Both the position numbers and the translations under genes were made by a program. Below are positions 10,309 to 19,879 of a DNA stretch of 64,000 nucleotides, one piece after another. The notes below the pieces were generated by a model, which saw only the letters and a list, made by a program, of their open reading frames with translations, made no database searches and was not told the DNA's origin. Source of the stretch: Arion vulgaris (taxonomy: Eukaryota; Mollusca; Gastropoda; Stylommatophora; Arionidae); contig CM036755.1 of the NCBI GenBank assembly GCA_020796225.1, positions 11,577,994 to 11,641,993 of the forward strand, in the 5' to 3' direction. Every line of letters begins with the position of its first letter. The first letter of the stretch is position 1.

Positions 10309-10380
10309 GCTATCGCCCCCTAGATCGCTTCAGCGCCCACAGGGGGCGTACCGCCCACTTTGGGAAACGCTGGTTTAGAT

Positions 10381-10770
10381 GAAAGTCCTCTTTGCGGCCA
10401 CACTTTACGAGGGCATTCCGAATGTCAGCTCTATCAATTGGCTGACCTCACGATATGGTGACAGAGCCAGCCTGCCTATCCGCTCTCTCATTGTAATCGA
10501 CACCCATGTTCCCTGGAACGAATGAAAACCTTTGTAGAAATTCAGTTCATTGCCCATACAACAGCTTGTTAAGTAACGAAACAATGATCGACACAATCCT
10601 CGCTGTTATGACGCCTACTCTAGAAGGGACGGGAACCAACCATTTTTATCTTCTCCATGTCTTCGAGTTTGTAACAGAGTCACATCAACGTCCATTCTGA
10701 AGTAGATACTGTCCAGCTTATGGCATTGCACATTTCGTCACATCCAGCTAAGCATTCTTGGATTTGAAAT
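10381..10770 (-). mobile_element. LINE-RNH, upstream piece (split by hAT)
   Basis: Minus-strand translation includes GTWVSITMRERIGRLAL and LIELTFGMPS, a decayed RNase H end (the usual form is V-P-G-H-x-G-x-x-G-N-E-x-A-D-x-L-A) and following region. It is colinear with 63372-63600, and its continuation across the hAT is at 3516-3325. The 5' limit is approximate. Confidence 0.75.
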
Positions 10771-11120
10771 CAGCTAAGAGCCGCCCGGAGATCCACCAAT
10801 CTGAAGTTGAAAGTAGAAACGCCAGTGACAGGTACAAAAAACAAGACAAGAGCTCAGACGTATACTCCTTTGGGATCGAAGCAGCATCAACACTATACAA
10901 AATGCACGACATAAGATGTCAAGAGTAAATATTCAGGACGTCAGGACAAACCCCCATGGACATATCAATAATTGTAGACTGACCACAGTTTTGTCAAAAA
11001 GTAGTTAAGTTGACGTTTGCAATTATGCGCAGAACAAGAATCATTTTCAGTTGTTAAAATTGGTGAGATAAAGTTAACGAATTTAAAATGGTGAGTTAAT
11101 ATTGGTGAGTTAAAGTTAAA
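10771..11120. other. No identifiable feature
   Basis: No homology to other repeats of the window. Near 11060-11110 there is a short GGTGAGTTAA/GGTGAGATAA repetition. Confidence 0.5.
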
Positions 11121-11383
11121 ATGGAATATTTGTTATTTTTTATGTCCATGGTAAGCTGGGCACTCTCATTCGAAGGCATTCATCGATTGTTGACTGTTTA
11201 CTTCATAATCTTTGCCTCAATGCCACACGCTGTTATGGAAAAACACAAGCTCTTAATAAATTTAAACTTTCTTTGTATATATACTTTATACTATATCTTC
11301 ATATGTATTGTAGTTTTTTCCTCCCGTTTCTGGAGAGCCATATTCACTCTTCTTATAATCTCCTTTATAACCTTTATGTCTCA

Positions 11384-11978
11384 TATATTACCCTTACCTG
11401 AACTTGATATTTACCACAGATCATCCAACCGTCACATATTACCCTTACCTGAACTTGACATTTACCACAGATCACCCAACCGTCACATATTACCCTTACC
11501 TGAACTTGACATTTACCACAGATCATCCAACCATCACATATTACCCGTACCTGAACTTGACATTTACCACAGATCACCCAACCATCACATATTACCCTTA
11601 CCTGAACTTGACATTTACCACAGATCATCCAACCATCACATATTACCCTTACCTGAACTTGACATTTACCACAGATCATTCAACCGCCACATATTACCCT
11701 TACCTGAACTTGACATTTACCACAAATCATTCAACCATCACATATTACCCTTACCTGAACTGACATTTACCACAGATAATTCAACTGTCACATATTACCC
11801 TTACCTGAACTTGACATTTACCACAGATAATTCAACCGTCACATATTACCCTTACCTGAACTTGATATTTACCACAGATCATTCAACCATCACATATTAC
11901 CCTTACCTGAACTTGACATTTACCCCAGATCATTCAACCATCACATATTACCCTTACCTGAACTTGACATTTACCTTA
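11384..11978. repeat. 51-bp minisatellite, about 11.7 units
   Basis: Units of CATATTACCCTTACCTGAAC plus 31 bases. Most differences are single bases (CATCCAACC/CATTCAACC, GTCAC/ATCAC/GCCAC). One unit near 11760 lacks a T. Since 51 is a multiple of three, both strands keep in-frame peptide repeats. Confidence 0.95.
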
Positions 11979-12656
11979 TGTGCTATGTACACGCTGCCCT
12001 CCAACATTATGTGTCATGTACATGCTGCCCCCAGTCTTATGTGTCATGAACACGCTGCCCTCCAACCTTATATGTCATGTACACGCTGCCCTTCAACCTT
12101 ATATGTCATGTACACACTGCCTTCCAACCGTATATGTCATTTACACGCTGCCTTCCAACCTTATATGTCATGTACACACTGCCTTCCAACTTTATATGCC
12201 ATGTACACACTGCCTTCCAACCTTATATGTCATGTACACACTGCCTTCCAACCTTATATGTCATGTACACACTGCTTTCCAACCTTATATGTCATGTACA
12301 CACTGCTTTCCAACCTTATATGTCATGTACACACTGCTTTCCAACCTTATATGTCATGTACACACTACCTTCCAACCTTATATGTCATGTACACACTGCC
12401 TTCCAACCTTATATGTCATGTACACATTGCCTTCCAACCTTATATGTCATGTACACACTGCCTTCCAACCTTATGTCATGTACACACTGCCTTCCAACCT
12501 TATATGTCATGTACACACTGCCTTCCAACCTTATATGTCATGTACACACTGCTTTCCAACCTTATATGTCATGTACACACTGCCTTCCAACCTTATATGT
12601 CATGTACACACTGCTTTCCAACCTTATATGTCATGTACACACTGCCTTCCAACTTA
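11979..12656. repeat. 31-bp minisatellite, about 22 units
   Basis: Units of TGCCTTCCAACCTTATATGT plus 11 bases (CATGTACACAC). The first four units at the 51-bp side are the most diverged. One internal unit near 12470 has lost four bases. It abuts the 51-bp array directly. Confidence 0.95.
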
Positions 12657-12955
12657 ATGTAAATGCTTCTATACTCTGTGGTCCTGTTCTTACTTTGATT
12701 TTATTTGTTCTCGGCCCGTCCTGACATTTTATCATTCGTTGTTCGACTTGTACAGAAGTATGTGGAACGATAACTGTTTCTATATTTATAGTTGAGATCT
12801 GACTGCTTCCCTTATATGACCAAGCAGTGCCGACACCTTGCTACAGTATAACACAGTAGATCTGCTACTATAAAGAATGGTTTGATATGTGACAACTCGC
12901 TGTATCATGTCTGTACAAATAGGTGTCCTATTCAACAGTTCCCCACTGAATATTA

Positions 12956-13151
12956 CAGTGGTTCTCAATCTTCCTGATGTCGCTCCCCTTTAATACAGTT
13001 CCTCATGTTGTGGTGACCCCCAACTATAAAATTATGTAACAATATTGATTTCTAATTATGATAAATATGTGTTTTCCAATGGTCTTAGGCGACCTCTGCG
13101 AAATGGTCGTTCGACCCCAGAGGGTCACGACCCACAGTTTGAGAACCACTA
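12956..13151. mobile_element. SPIN-like non-autonomous hAT, internally deleted
   Basis: The left end is CAGTGGTTCTCAATCTTCCT. The right end inverted is AGTGGTTCTCAAACTGTGGG. Internal landmarks TTCCTCATGTTGTGGTGACC, GGTCTTAGGCGACC and GGTCGTTCGACCCC match, from memory, the consensus of SPIN, a hAT family known from mammals, reptiles, frogs, a triatomine bug and a pond snail. The middle is shortened, as in SPIN MITEs. The flanking 8-mers (GAATATTA and GGTTATTG) are not a clean duplication, so the copy is old or an end base is lost. Confidence 0.85.
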
Positions 13152-13194
13152 GGTTATTGAGTGTTAGGGTTAACAACCTAAATCTTGTGTTGCA

Positions 13195-13290
13195 GAAGTA
13201 ACTATCGCTATAAGGGGAAAACTATATAGAAATGTCGAAACAAGTAATAACAAAGTACTGTAGTTTGACAAAAACAATGACGATACACAG
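13195..13290 (+). mobile_element. E1 dispersed element, copy 3 fragment
   Basis: AAGGGGAAAACTATATAGAA is followed by ATGTCGAAACAAGTAATAAC and then GTAGTTTGACAAAAACAATG. This parallels 9230-9135 (minus strand) and the end of copy 1. It gives independent support that the E1 open frame begins at this ATG. It is broken by a TGA within 15 codons. Confidence 0.55.
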
Positions 13291-13562
13291 TTTCCACCTA
13301 AAGACATTTATCAAGCAAATGATACAACAGAAGTGAAGTGTGCCGTGTAAGAAGTAACTACTACAATACGTTGTGTCTGCCGTATAAGAAGTCAGAATTT
13401 CTTCGCTTCGGCTGTATCCTTTACTTGATAAAATCCTTTTGATGGAAACGTCACTGTATCTTGTTGTTGTACGTGGTAGAACTAGAATTGTTTGTATGTG
13501 TTTCGCATGTGTTACTGAAGTAGCAATGTCTTCTTGGTTAAATTATTATAAGACTGTGTCTC

Positions 13563-13838
13563 TTCTTCATCCTTCTTATTCCAACGCTCCATATCGACCA
13601 TTTGTTAAACCACTCTTTGTCAACTGTATGTCATCCCAGCCCTAAGAGCGATTGTACGTTGTGCCAGTTATGCGTCTGCAAGTAGGCCAGCACATCCGAT
13701 TTCTTCAATGCTTTTTATTTACTAGGGTAACCTCCCTAGGCCCCTACCTCTGTCGCCTCTTACGATATGCCTTGTATGTCGCACAGTGTTACTATTCTTT
13801 GCTCCCCTTGCGAGTTCCGGCAATACACGGACGAGAAA
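13563..13838 (-). mobile_element. SINE-A
   Basis: The (TTC)n start is followed by CCAACGCTCCATATCGACCA, CGATTGTACGTTGTGCCAGT, CATCCGATTTCTTCAATGC, TTTATTTACTAGGGTA, CGCCTCTTACGATATGCC and TTACTATTCTTTGCTCC. This ordered set defines the family, with more than ten copies in the window. On its own strand it starts near CGCCCGTG and ends in (GAA)n. Confidence 0.8.
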
Positions 13839-13877
13839 AGTAAAGAAAACTGACAATGCTTTTGAAACGACTTTATC

Positions 13878-13976
13878 ATTATATTCTATTGGGAAGGCAA
13901 GACAAAAACAGAAAACCACGACACTGGGCAACAACCCGGTAGCAGTGTGACGACAAAAGAAGAAGAAGAAGAAGGC
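13878..13976 (+). mobile_element. LINE-GAA, 3' end fragment
   Basis: AAAACCACGACACTGGGCAA, then CCGGTAGCAGTGTGACGAC and AAAAGAAGAAGAAG. The same 3' end follows LINE C-terminal coding sequence on the minus strand at 40860-41045 and 42862-43420. The 3' tail is (GAA)n, the same as SINE-A and SINE-B. Confidence 0.7.
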
Positions 13977-14455
13977 GGAATTGATAAACGAATGTAAATA
14001 TAAGTGATAACGTGCAGGCCTATATTCCATTGGGAGCGGAACGAAATAATAAGAAATGTTGATATAAATATTGTATAGACATATTTCTTCTAGAAAACTC
14101 GGATTGAAGAAGAAGAAGAAGGAAAGAAAGTGATAGATTTACTACTACTGATATTGTGTTGTAGCAGCTATCAGATTCAACTACCCAGTCAGACAGACAG
14201 ATGATCCATGTTATGAATGAATCCATTTTTGTCCACAGATCGATGATCGCGCTATTTTCGTCCTAGGCTCTCTGTGGGAAACAGAGAACATATACTACGC
14301 CATTGATCTTCATTTACAACAACCGCCCGATTTGGCCAGTCTCGTGCGTCATATGTTACGTATGAAACTTCTTAGAATTAACAGATCAAATGCCGTTGTT
14401 CATATTGTTTTTTTAAAATCATCGTTCTCAGTTGTTCATTTGAACGTGGTTAAAT
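13977..14455. other. No identifiable feature
   Basis: AT-rich, with short GAA-rich runs near 14107-14125. No open frame or repeat family recognised. Confidence 0.5.
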
Positions 14456-14535
14456 CAGCTATTAATTCCTGAGTTATACAGCAAAGTAAAACATGTACGG
14501 AGCAGAGAACAAATATATCTATACAGAAAGAACTC

Positions 14536-14795
14536 AAAGACGCGGATAGGACACACTTTGCTAAAACCAGAGGGAAATATAACAAGAAGGGTCCTTTTCA
14601 GGAACCCGCAGGGACAGCGAAAGAAGGTGAGGCCGAGAAATACATGGAGACGAGATTTGGAGGTAGAGATCAATAATATAAAGAAGAGCTGGAGGGAGCT
14701 GCAGGAGATAGCTAGAGATAGGAGGGCTTGGCATGAGTTGGTTGAGGGCCTATGCCCCATTCCGGGTTAAAAAGGCAGAGAGAGAGATAGAGAGA
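14536..14795 (+). mobile_element. LINE-GA, 3' end fragment
   Basis: Translation gives GNITRRVLFRNPQGQRKKVR, then TWRRDLEVEINNIKKSWREL and ARDRRAWHELVEGLCP, the C-terminal domain of this LINE. It ends TTAAAAAGGCAGAGAGAGAG. It is nearly colinear with 10080-10308 and 46163-46462. Confidence 0.85.
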
Positions 14796-15020
14796 GAACT
14801 CAAAATCAAAGAAAATTGGCTGATGCTACAAATACGAATGAGAAAATTGAAATATTTTGAGACACGAAAGGCTGAAGAAGACCATCATGGAAGAAGGCAT
14901 CACAGCAAAGAGGAGAAGAGGAAGAACACAGAGAAGCTGTATTTAGGATGTAACTGATGGTTTGAGCATGATGACTGCAGAGAAGGGACATCTGGCCTAT
15001 GAGAGAGAGAGAGAGAGAAA
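14796..15020 (+). mobile_element. LINE-Q, C-terminal fragment
   Basis: Translation ENWLMLQIRMRKLKYFETRK and TSGL-type end correspond to LINE-Q at 2735-3190. It ends with a second (GA)n run at 15001-15020. It follows the LINE-GA end immediately. Confidence 0.75.
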
Positions 15021-15515
15021 TTCCGAAGGCTGTTAAGGTGGCAAAGTTCTGCTCAGGACAAGCTATTTGATGATGCTGATGATGATACAGCAAAGATAGA
15101 TTTGATACGGCTTGATCGTCTTCATTGTTGCCACTTCTAGCAGAAACTTGGAAACACCTAGGGCAGCTGGCACTCATGTACCATGTACTCCGTGCCATGT
15201 AGTCATGTGTTACTATTGTGACACGTATGTGCCACTTCTATGAATAATGTCGAGATTAAAATATGAAGTTTTTGTAAGAACCCCAGGTGAAGCAACGGAA
15301 GCCAATGAATATGATCAATAAATAGACAGTTTATAAGTATTAGTAGCTTCCGAAACAAACAAATTACCAAACACAGGATTTGAACCATTTACCCTTATTT
15401 CTTACGGCACCCATTGCCTAGCCTAGGAAAACAAGCGCTCTTATAAACACTGAAATATGAGTAATATCGGAAACTTTTGAAATAATATCTCCATTTTTTT
15501 CTTTTGTCCTTCTCT
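15021..15515. other. Mostly unassigned; one shared short segment
   Basis: GTTCTGCTCAGGACAAGCTA followed by TTGATGATGCTGATGATG recurs in similar form at 34286-34335, suggesting the 3' end of another retroelement with an (ATG)n tail. The rest shows nothing recognisable. Confidence 0.4.
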
Positions 15516-15516
15516 G

Positions 15517-15935
15517 CTTTTTTGCCGTTAGACGTTAGCAGGTGTAACTGATGATCGGTTTCCGAGATAGTACACGCTCGGTCGCTTGATATGCTGTGAT
15601 ATTTTGGAGTTTTATGATGTCTGTAACTCCATCAGCCAATCATTTTCTTGGTCTGCCCTTTCCTCTTGATGATTCCATTTTCAGGTTGTTTGTTCTTGTA
15701 ACTGGTGTATTCTGGTTCATTCTCACCAAGTGACCAAACCATTTGAGTCTCTGTTTTTCAATGAATCTAATAGCAGGTGTTGTTCCGACTGTTCTTCTAA
15801 TTTCCTCATTTCTTATATGATCTCTTCTTGTTTTATTGACTGCTTGATAGAAATAATATATAGCGATGACTATTGGCGCATAAACAATATCATATCTCGG
15901 TAACTGACCTATGCTGGTCACATTAAACATCGCAG
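15517..15935 (-). mobile_element. LINE-R type, C-terminal ORF2 fragment
   Basis: Minus-strand translation has IRNEEIRRTVGTTPAIRFIE, KQRLKWFGHLVRMN and GKGRPRK, the K-W-F-G-H and G-R-P-R-K motifs of non-LTR ORF2 C-termini. A sister fragment in plus orientation is at 54745-55055. Interrupted by stops. Confidence 0.8.
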
Positions 15936-15944
15936 TTTATCCAC

Positions 15945-16248
15945 CCTCGTTCGTCCACTATGAATTCAGACGTAGTCGGGGCGACTAATATGGCAATTCT
16001 GATTTTTGCGTGACCGCTTTCTTTCTTTATCGTCATTCCCACGCCATTCAAGCAAGCATTAATCTGACTTCCGAGTTACTTGTAATTTAGATCCACAAGT
16101 AAAGGATCAGGAAACCTGTAGTTCAACCTCTTACCATGTTTACATCGAAATGTTTTTGACCCAAGTTGACTTCGAACACCGGCGTTAGCACGACACGTGA
16201 TTACTAGCAAAGCGTGTTATCCACTTCACTACCAGCGCCCTAAAACAT
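15945..16248 (-). mobile_element. SINE-H, tRNA-like head
   Basis: On the minus strand it starts GGGCGCTGGTAGTGAAGTGG, with a box-B-like GGTGTTCGAAGTC, and continues into a body with GTTTCCTGATCCTTTAC. Body fragments are also at 21640-21755 and 53500-53560, and the head also at 53940-54062. Confidence 0.65.
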
Positions 16249-16369
16249 CATAGTAAAAGGTGATTGGAAGTGGTAGCCGGTGGGGTCACCGACCTCACAC
16301 TGTTTTAAAAAACCAAAAACACCATGTTCGTTTATATGTTCTATTTTGTCTTTATCCTCTTCACTTCTA

Positions 16370-16615
16370 AAAAAAGTTAATTGCATATCCTTTACATGAC
16401 TTTGCGAATCAACCCCAGCTTTTTAACGCTGTTTGTGATTTTTCTAGACATTATTACGTTCAGTAGTTTGCCATTGCTTTCTGAACGGGTGGTGCCATCG
16501 TCCTTTGTAAAAATCCACGCGAAACAATTTACAACCAAACTGTCCGCAGTGTGATTCGAACTCAGAACGTCGGGGTTAATAGACCGAGTCACTATCCCCT
16601 AAGCCACAGACGCCA
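16370..16615 (-). mobile_element. SINE-E with 14-bp target duplication
   Basis: It is flanked by exact copies of CCTCTTCACTTCTA (16356-16369 and 16616-16629). On the minus strand the head GTGGCTTAGGGGATAGTGAC and box B GAGTTCGAATCACA are followed by CAATGGCAAACTACTGAACG and the 3' part with GGATATGCAATTAAC. Full-length copies are also at 19356 and 50495. It is inserted upstream of a LINE-Q copy. Confidence 0.9.
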
Positions 16616-16629
16616 CCTCTTCACTTCTA

Positions 16630-17030
16630 CCCAGTTGAAATCATCCATCACATCGTCAACCCGCCTTCTTCGTTGCCTTCCTCTTTGCCGTGATGTCTCT
16701 TTCTCTATAATAATCTTCTCCAACCCTTCATGATTTTTATGTCTCTAAAATACTTCATTTAGCCAAAATTGTTGTTTGAAGCACCAGTCAGTTTTCTGGA
16801 ATTTTGACTTATTTTTTTAACAAATCTTTTTCTTCCCAGTCTATGAGGAGGATTCTACAGTAACATTGATATTTAAAAGCACATACTGCATATGCTTTCC
16901 CCCCACTGCTCTATTGAATGTCCTTGTTTCACTCATATGTTGTTACTGTGAATGTGGAAGTTAGTAGTATTGTGAACTTTGTTGTCCCTTCTGTTCCACT
17001 TCATACCGTTTTTATTTGTTTACATTTTTG
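16630..17030 (-). mobile_element. LINE-Q fragment
   Basis: The text parallels 2930-3190 nucleotide by nucleotide, for example TTTTATGTCTCTAAAATACT here against TTTTATATGTCCAAAATACC there, and TTCCTCTTTGCCGTGATG against TTCCTCTTTGCCGGGATA. It codes on the minus strand and is heavily broken. Confidence 0.7.
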
Positions 17031-17044
17031 TAAGCCTATGTTTC

Positions 17045-17300
17045 TTCTACGTTCTTCTTCGAACGCTCCATATTGACCACTTGTTAAACCACTCTTTCTG
17101 ATTTGTATGTGATCTGAACCTAAGAGCGATTGTACGTTGTGCCAGTTATACGCCTACTAGTAGACCAGCACATCCGATTTCTGCAACGCTTTTTATTTAC
17201 TAGGGTAGCTTCCTAGGCCTCTACCTCAGTGACATCTTAAGGCATGCCTTGTAGGTCACAGTGTTACTATCCTTTCCTTCTTTTGCTGGCCTTTCCAGAA
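17045..17300 (-). mobile_element. SINE-A
   Basis: TTCTTCTTCGAACGCTCCAT, then CGATTGTACGTTGTGCCAGT, CACATCCGATTTCTGC, TTTATTTACTAGGGTAGC and AGGCATGCCTTGTAGGTC, in family order. The 5' end on the element strand is diverged. Confidence 0.8.
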
Positions 17301-17462
17301 ACTCCTCTACTGAGATTAGTTACAATTGTATCCCTACGGCTGTAAGTGAAATAGATGAGAAGAATCTTTAACACTTACAATTTTTAATTGTTGAAAAGAA
17401 GCATAGTTGTGTTGGCGCCGTTTGTTGACGTGAACTTGATCTCATTAGTACGTTTCATAAAC

Positions 17463-17755
17463 GTTTGTTGCTCCAACAATTAAACAGAAAAAGAGTGAGA
17501 TCCTTGCCGGTGCTACAATATATCAAGAAACAACAGGTTAAATGGTTCGGACACGCATCAAGGTTACCACAAGACAGTCTCACACAAAGAGCACTATCAC
17601 TCAGATACAATGGCAAGAGACACAGAACACGACCACGTATACGATGGATCGATCGACCGAATATCTGAGACACTAAATTCCACCTTGTACAAATCGTACT
17701 GAGAGGCCCGCTACAAGTGCCTCTTTTTCAGCCTGACGCGAAAGGCAAAACAATG
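17463..17755 (+). mobile_element. LINE-R, C-terminal ORF2 fragment
   Basis: Open translation from 17465: KKQQVKWFGHASRLPQDSLT, QRALSLRYNGKRHR and RPRIRWIDRP, then a stop at 17668 with recognisable sequence continuing in other frames to 17755. It matches the K-W-F-G-H / Q-R-A-L-x-L-R-Y / R-P-R-x-R-W order of LINE-R elsewhere. Confidence 0.8.
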
Positions 17756-18330
17756 ATAGAGAATAAATTGATAGATCGATATATAGATAGAACAATGAAA
17801 CATGTTTTGCTTTAGATTTTAGCATCCTTTTTACGTAGGTAGAACACACTTGTTTACGTTGAAAAATTCAGTTTTAAAATTTTGTTTTTGAAAAGTTTAA
17901 CAGTAGTTTAGTCTTTGTTTTTCTCCTGCGTTGAGCAACTCGTTGAGCAACTCACTTGTTGCTATTTCTTCGTTATTGATCTATTTGTTATTGTAACTGC
18001 TGAATGTATGTCGGCCGTTTCAATGATTGTTCTAATGTACATGATATTATTGTGTTTATTGGTTGTGATTAAATCGAGAGATTTTTTGTTTTTGTAGCAA
18101 TTGTGTTAGTACATTTCTGGCTAACTCTACATTTCAACAGAGAGATAATGATACGTCAAATATCTCATTGACTTGATGCTAGTTTCACATGATTTATTAT
18201 TGGAAATTAGTCTTGTCAGTAGGAAAATACCAAGATAAAAATAAATATTCATACACTCTAAGAAGGATAGACCATTTTTGTTTAGGAAGGAAGACTCGTT
18301 ATTGTTCACATACGTCTAGAATGTAATTCT
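17756..18330. other. No identifiable feature
   Basis: T-rich and A-rich sequence, with GATAGATCGATATATAGATAG near 17770 and no other pattern. It ends at a (TC)n run. Confidence 0.5.
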
Positions 18331-18353
18331 CTCTCTCTCTCTCTCTCTCTCTC
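18331..18353. repeat. (TC)n microsatellite
   Basis: About eleven consecutive TC/CT units. Confidence 0.9.
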
Positions 18354-18355
18354 GC

Positions 18356-18560
18356 GATCGTTCTTTTTGGCCATTTTGATCATTCTTATTGTGATATATA
18401 AACAGTCTTTGCCAAATACGTTTCTTTACGTCACATCTTCAGTACCATTTGGATCTCTAGTGCTTGTCCTTCGACGATGTGTCCGATTTCAACCAGCGTT
18501 TGCTGGGTTCGCTCTCAGTCAGCCTTTTGCTGTCCCCAGCCGACTTGCAAGGCAGCAGGT
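18356..18560 (-). mobile_element. SINE-B-like, diverged subfamily
   Basis: GTTCTTTTTGGCCATTTTGA, CATTCTTATTGTGATATATA, CTTTGCCAAATACG and TGTGTCCGATTTCAACC parallel SINE-B (GTTCTTTACGACCAATTT, ... CTTTGCCAAGAACG, ... GTGCATCCGATTTCAGCC). A second member of this subfamily is at 23283-23425. Confidence 0.55.
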
Positions 18561-18627
18561 TGAATGTAATTCAATGGACAACAACAGGTGTAGCCACATG
18601 TTTCAATGAGTACAGGAAGGTTTAGTA

Positions 18628-18720
18628 GTAGTGGTTGTAGTAGTAGTAGTAGTAGTGGTGGTGGTGGTGGTAGTGGTGGCGGCGGCGGCGGTATTATTAT
18701 TATTATTATTATTATTAAGG
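18628..18720. repeat. Compound trinucleotide microsatellite
   Basis: GTA/GTG runs, then GGCGGCGGCGG, then about eight ATT units. It encodes only homopolymer-like frames. Confidence 0.95.
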
Positions 18721-18774
18721 GGTGGTGGTGACAATGTCAGATGTAGAGATATTCTTTCTTTCTTTCTCGAATCC

Positions 18775-18940
18775 TGTTTGCCTCACAGCGTCAGGTCAGG
18801 AAGAGATTTCTAAAACGGACCCTAGTATGCGCTTCGTAGATAGTCTCTTTCGTCGCCTCTGTTATCTCTGAGGTCCATCTTTTGCGTGGCCGGCCTTTTG
18901 CTTTGTACCTATTGTATCGGAGCAGCATTGCTCTTTGAGT
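18775..18940 (-). mobile_element. LINE-R, C-terminal ORF2 fragment
   Basis: Minus-strand translation: QRAMLLRYNRYKAKGRPRKR, W-T-S-E-I-T-E-A-T-K and VRFRNLFLT then stop. The same end occurs at 29095-29235, 44530-44735, 49960-50225 and 58815-59420. GTA/GTG-rich microsatellite sequence follows to about 19025. Confidence 0.8.
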
Positions 18941-19037
18941 AATAGCAGTAGCTGTAGGGGTAGTAGTGGTAGTAAAGTAGTGGTAGTAAATGTAATAGTG
19001 GTGGTAGTGATAGTTAGTACGTGTTGTATTTATATTA

Positions 19038-19293
19038 CGCCCGTGTGTTCCTGGGGTTTGCATGGGGGAGGAAAGAATAGCAACACTGCTACCTACAAAG
19101 CATTCGTAAGAGGCGACTGAGGTAGGGGCCTAGGGAGCTACCTTAGTAAATAAAAAGCATCGCAGAAATCGGATGTGCTGTCATACTTGTAGGCGCATAA
19201 CTGGCACAACGTACAATCGCTCTTAGGTTCGGATTACATACAAATCACAAAGAGTGGTTAACAAGTGATCAATATGGAGAGTTTGAAGAAGAA
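19038..19293 (+). mobile_element. SINE-A with 12-bp target duplication
   Basis: GTATTTATATTA is exact at 19026-19037 and 19294-19305. The element starts CGCCCGTGTGTTCCTGGGGT and ends GAGAGTTTGAAGAAGAA. This fixes both ends of the family: a CGCCCGTG start and a (GAA)n tail. Confidence 0.92.
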
Positions 19294-19355
19294 GTATTTA
19301 TATTAATAGTGGTGGTGGCGTTGTCAGATATAGTGAATGTAGTGCTAGTAGTGGT

Positions 19356-19597
19356 GGCGTCTGTGGCCAGGGGATAGTGACTCGGTCTATTAACCCCGAC
19401 GTTCTGAGTTCGAATCACGCTGCGGACAGTTTGGTTGCAAATTGTTTCGCGTGCATTTTACAAAACGACGATTGCGCCACCCGTTCAGAAAGCAATGGCA
19501 AACTACTGAACGTAATAATGCCTAGAAAAATCACCAACAGCGTTATAAAGTTGGGGTGGATTCGCAAAGTCCTGTAAAGGATATGCAATTAACTTTT
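19356..19597 (+). mobile_element. SINE-E
   Basis: The head GGCGTCTGTGGCCAGGGGAT, box B GAGTTCGAATCACG, body GCAATGGCAAACTACTGAAC and end GGATATGCAATTAAC are in family order. Flanks TAGTGCTAGTAGT and TAGTATTAGTAGT may be a decayed duplication but lie in microsatellite-like sequence. Confidence 0.8.
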
Positions 19598-19659
19598 AGT
19601 ATTAGTAGTAGTAGTATTAGTGGTGGTAGTGGAAGCTTGGGCTGCTTTTATCTTGAACA

Positions 19660-19745
19660 CCTTGTGTAGGAGGAGCGTCTGGCCGAATGAATAAGAACGC
19701 GGCTCCGATACGGGAGACCCGTGTTCAAACCAATTATTTTTTATT
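19660..19745 (+). mobile_element. SINE-G, tRNA-like head only
   Basis: AGGAGGAGCGTCTGGCCGAA with box A, then GGGAGACCCGTGTTCAAACC with box B. The body is absent or replaced by AT-rich sequence. It may be a 3'-truncated SINE-G or another family with the same head. Confidence 0.55.
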
Positions 19746-19826
19746 AGCGTTAGCGAGCTATCAAAAATAGGACTTTTCGTCGCCATTGAGTATTACCATA
19801 GCAACGTTTAATAACTATATGGTTTG

Positions 19827-19873
19827 TTATTCAGTAATAACATACAACCCACTGCTGATGTTGTCTAGTATAT
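19827..19873. repeat. Isolated unit of the 47-bp repeat
   Basis: GTAATAACATACAACCCACT then GCTGATGTTGTCTAGTA is one unit of the array at 20443-20652, set about 570 bases away on the other side of a LINE fragment. Confidence 0.8.
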
Positions 19874-19879
19874 ATATAT

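Larger units (their letters stand above)
3525..10372 (-). mobile_element. hAT transposon A, 6.85 kb, decayed and host to later insertions
   Basis: The left end is CATAGATTCCCACAC. The right end, inverted, is CAGCGTTTCCCAAAGTGGGC, the CA-N3-4-TTCCCA type of hAT terminus. The 8-bp target duplication GTTTAGAT is exact at 3517-3524 and 10373-10380. Inside, the minus strand keeps both ends of a hAT transposase (4270-5973). Subterminal sequence at 9330-9480 and 10309-10372 matches the non-autonomous elements at 52899-53376 and 61677-62281. The element holds a SINE-C, a 41-bp array, an E1 copy and a LINE-GA, which account for much of its length. It sits inside a LINE-RNH. Confidence 0.88.
11121..12662 (+). 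other. 513-codon open frame across two minisatellites; doubtful gene
   Basis: The frame starts with about 88 residues of hydrophobic, AT-rich unique sequence (MEYLLFFMSMVSW at the start, with several possible membrane segments). It then runs through a 51-bp array (17-residue H-I-L-P-L-P-E-L units) and a 31-bp array in which the frame cycles every three units. A one-base deletion near 11760 changes the array frame without introducing a stop. Stop-free monomers alone explain the length. No known domain is seen. I regard it as fortuitous unless a transcript is found. Confidence 0.15.

Noticed and set aside
11374..11679. 17-residue Cys-containing repeat peptide on the minus strand
   Set aside because: Direct translation of the 51-bp array.
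13722..14226. Hydrophobic minus-strand frames
   Set aside because: They read antisense through SINE-A and a (GAA)n tract; composition alone gives the F/L-rich peptides.
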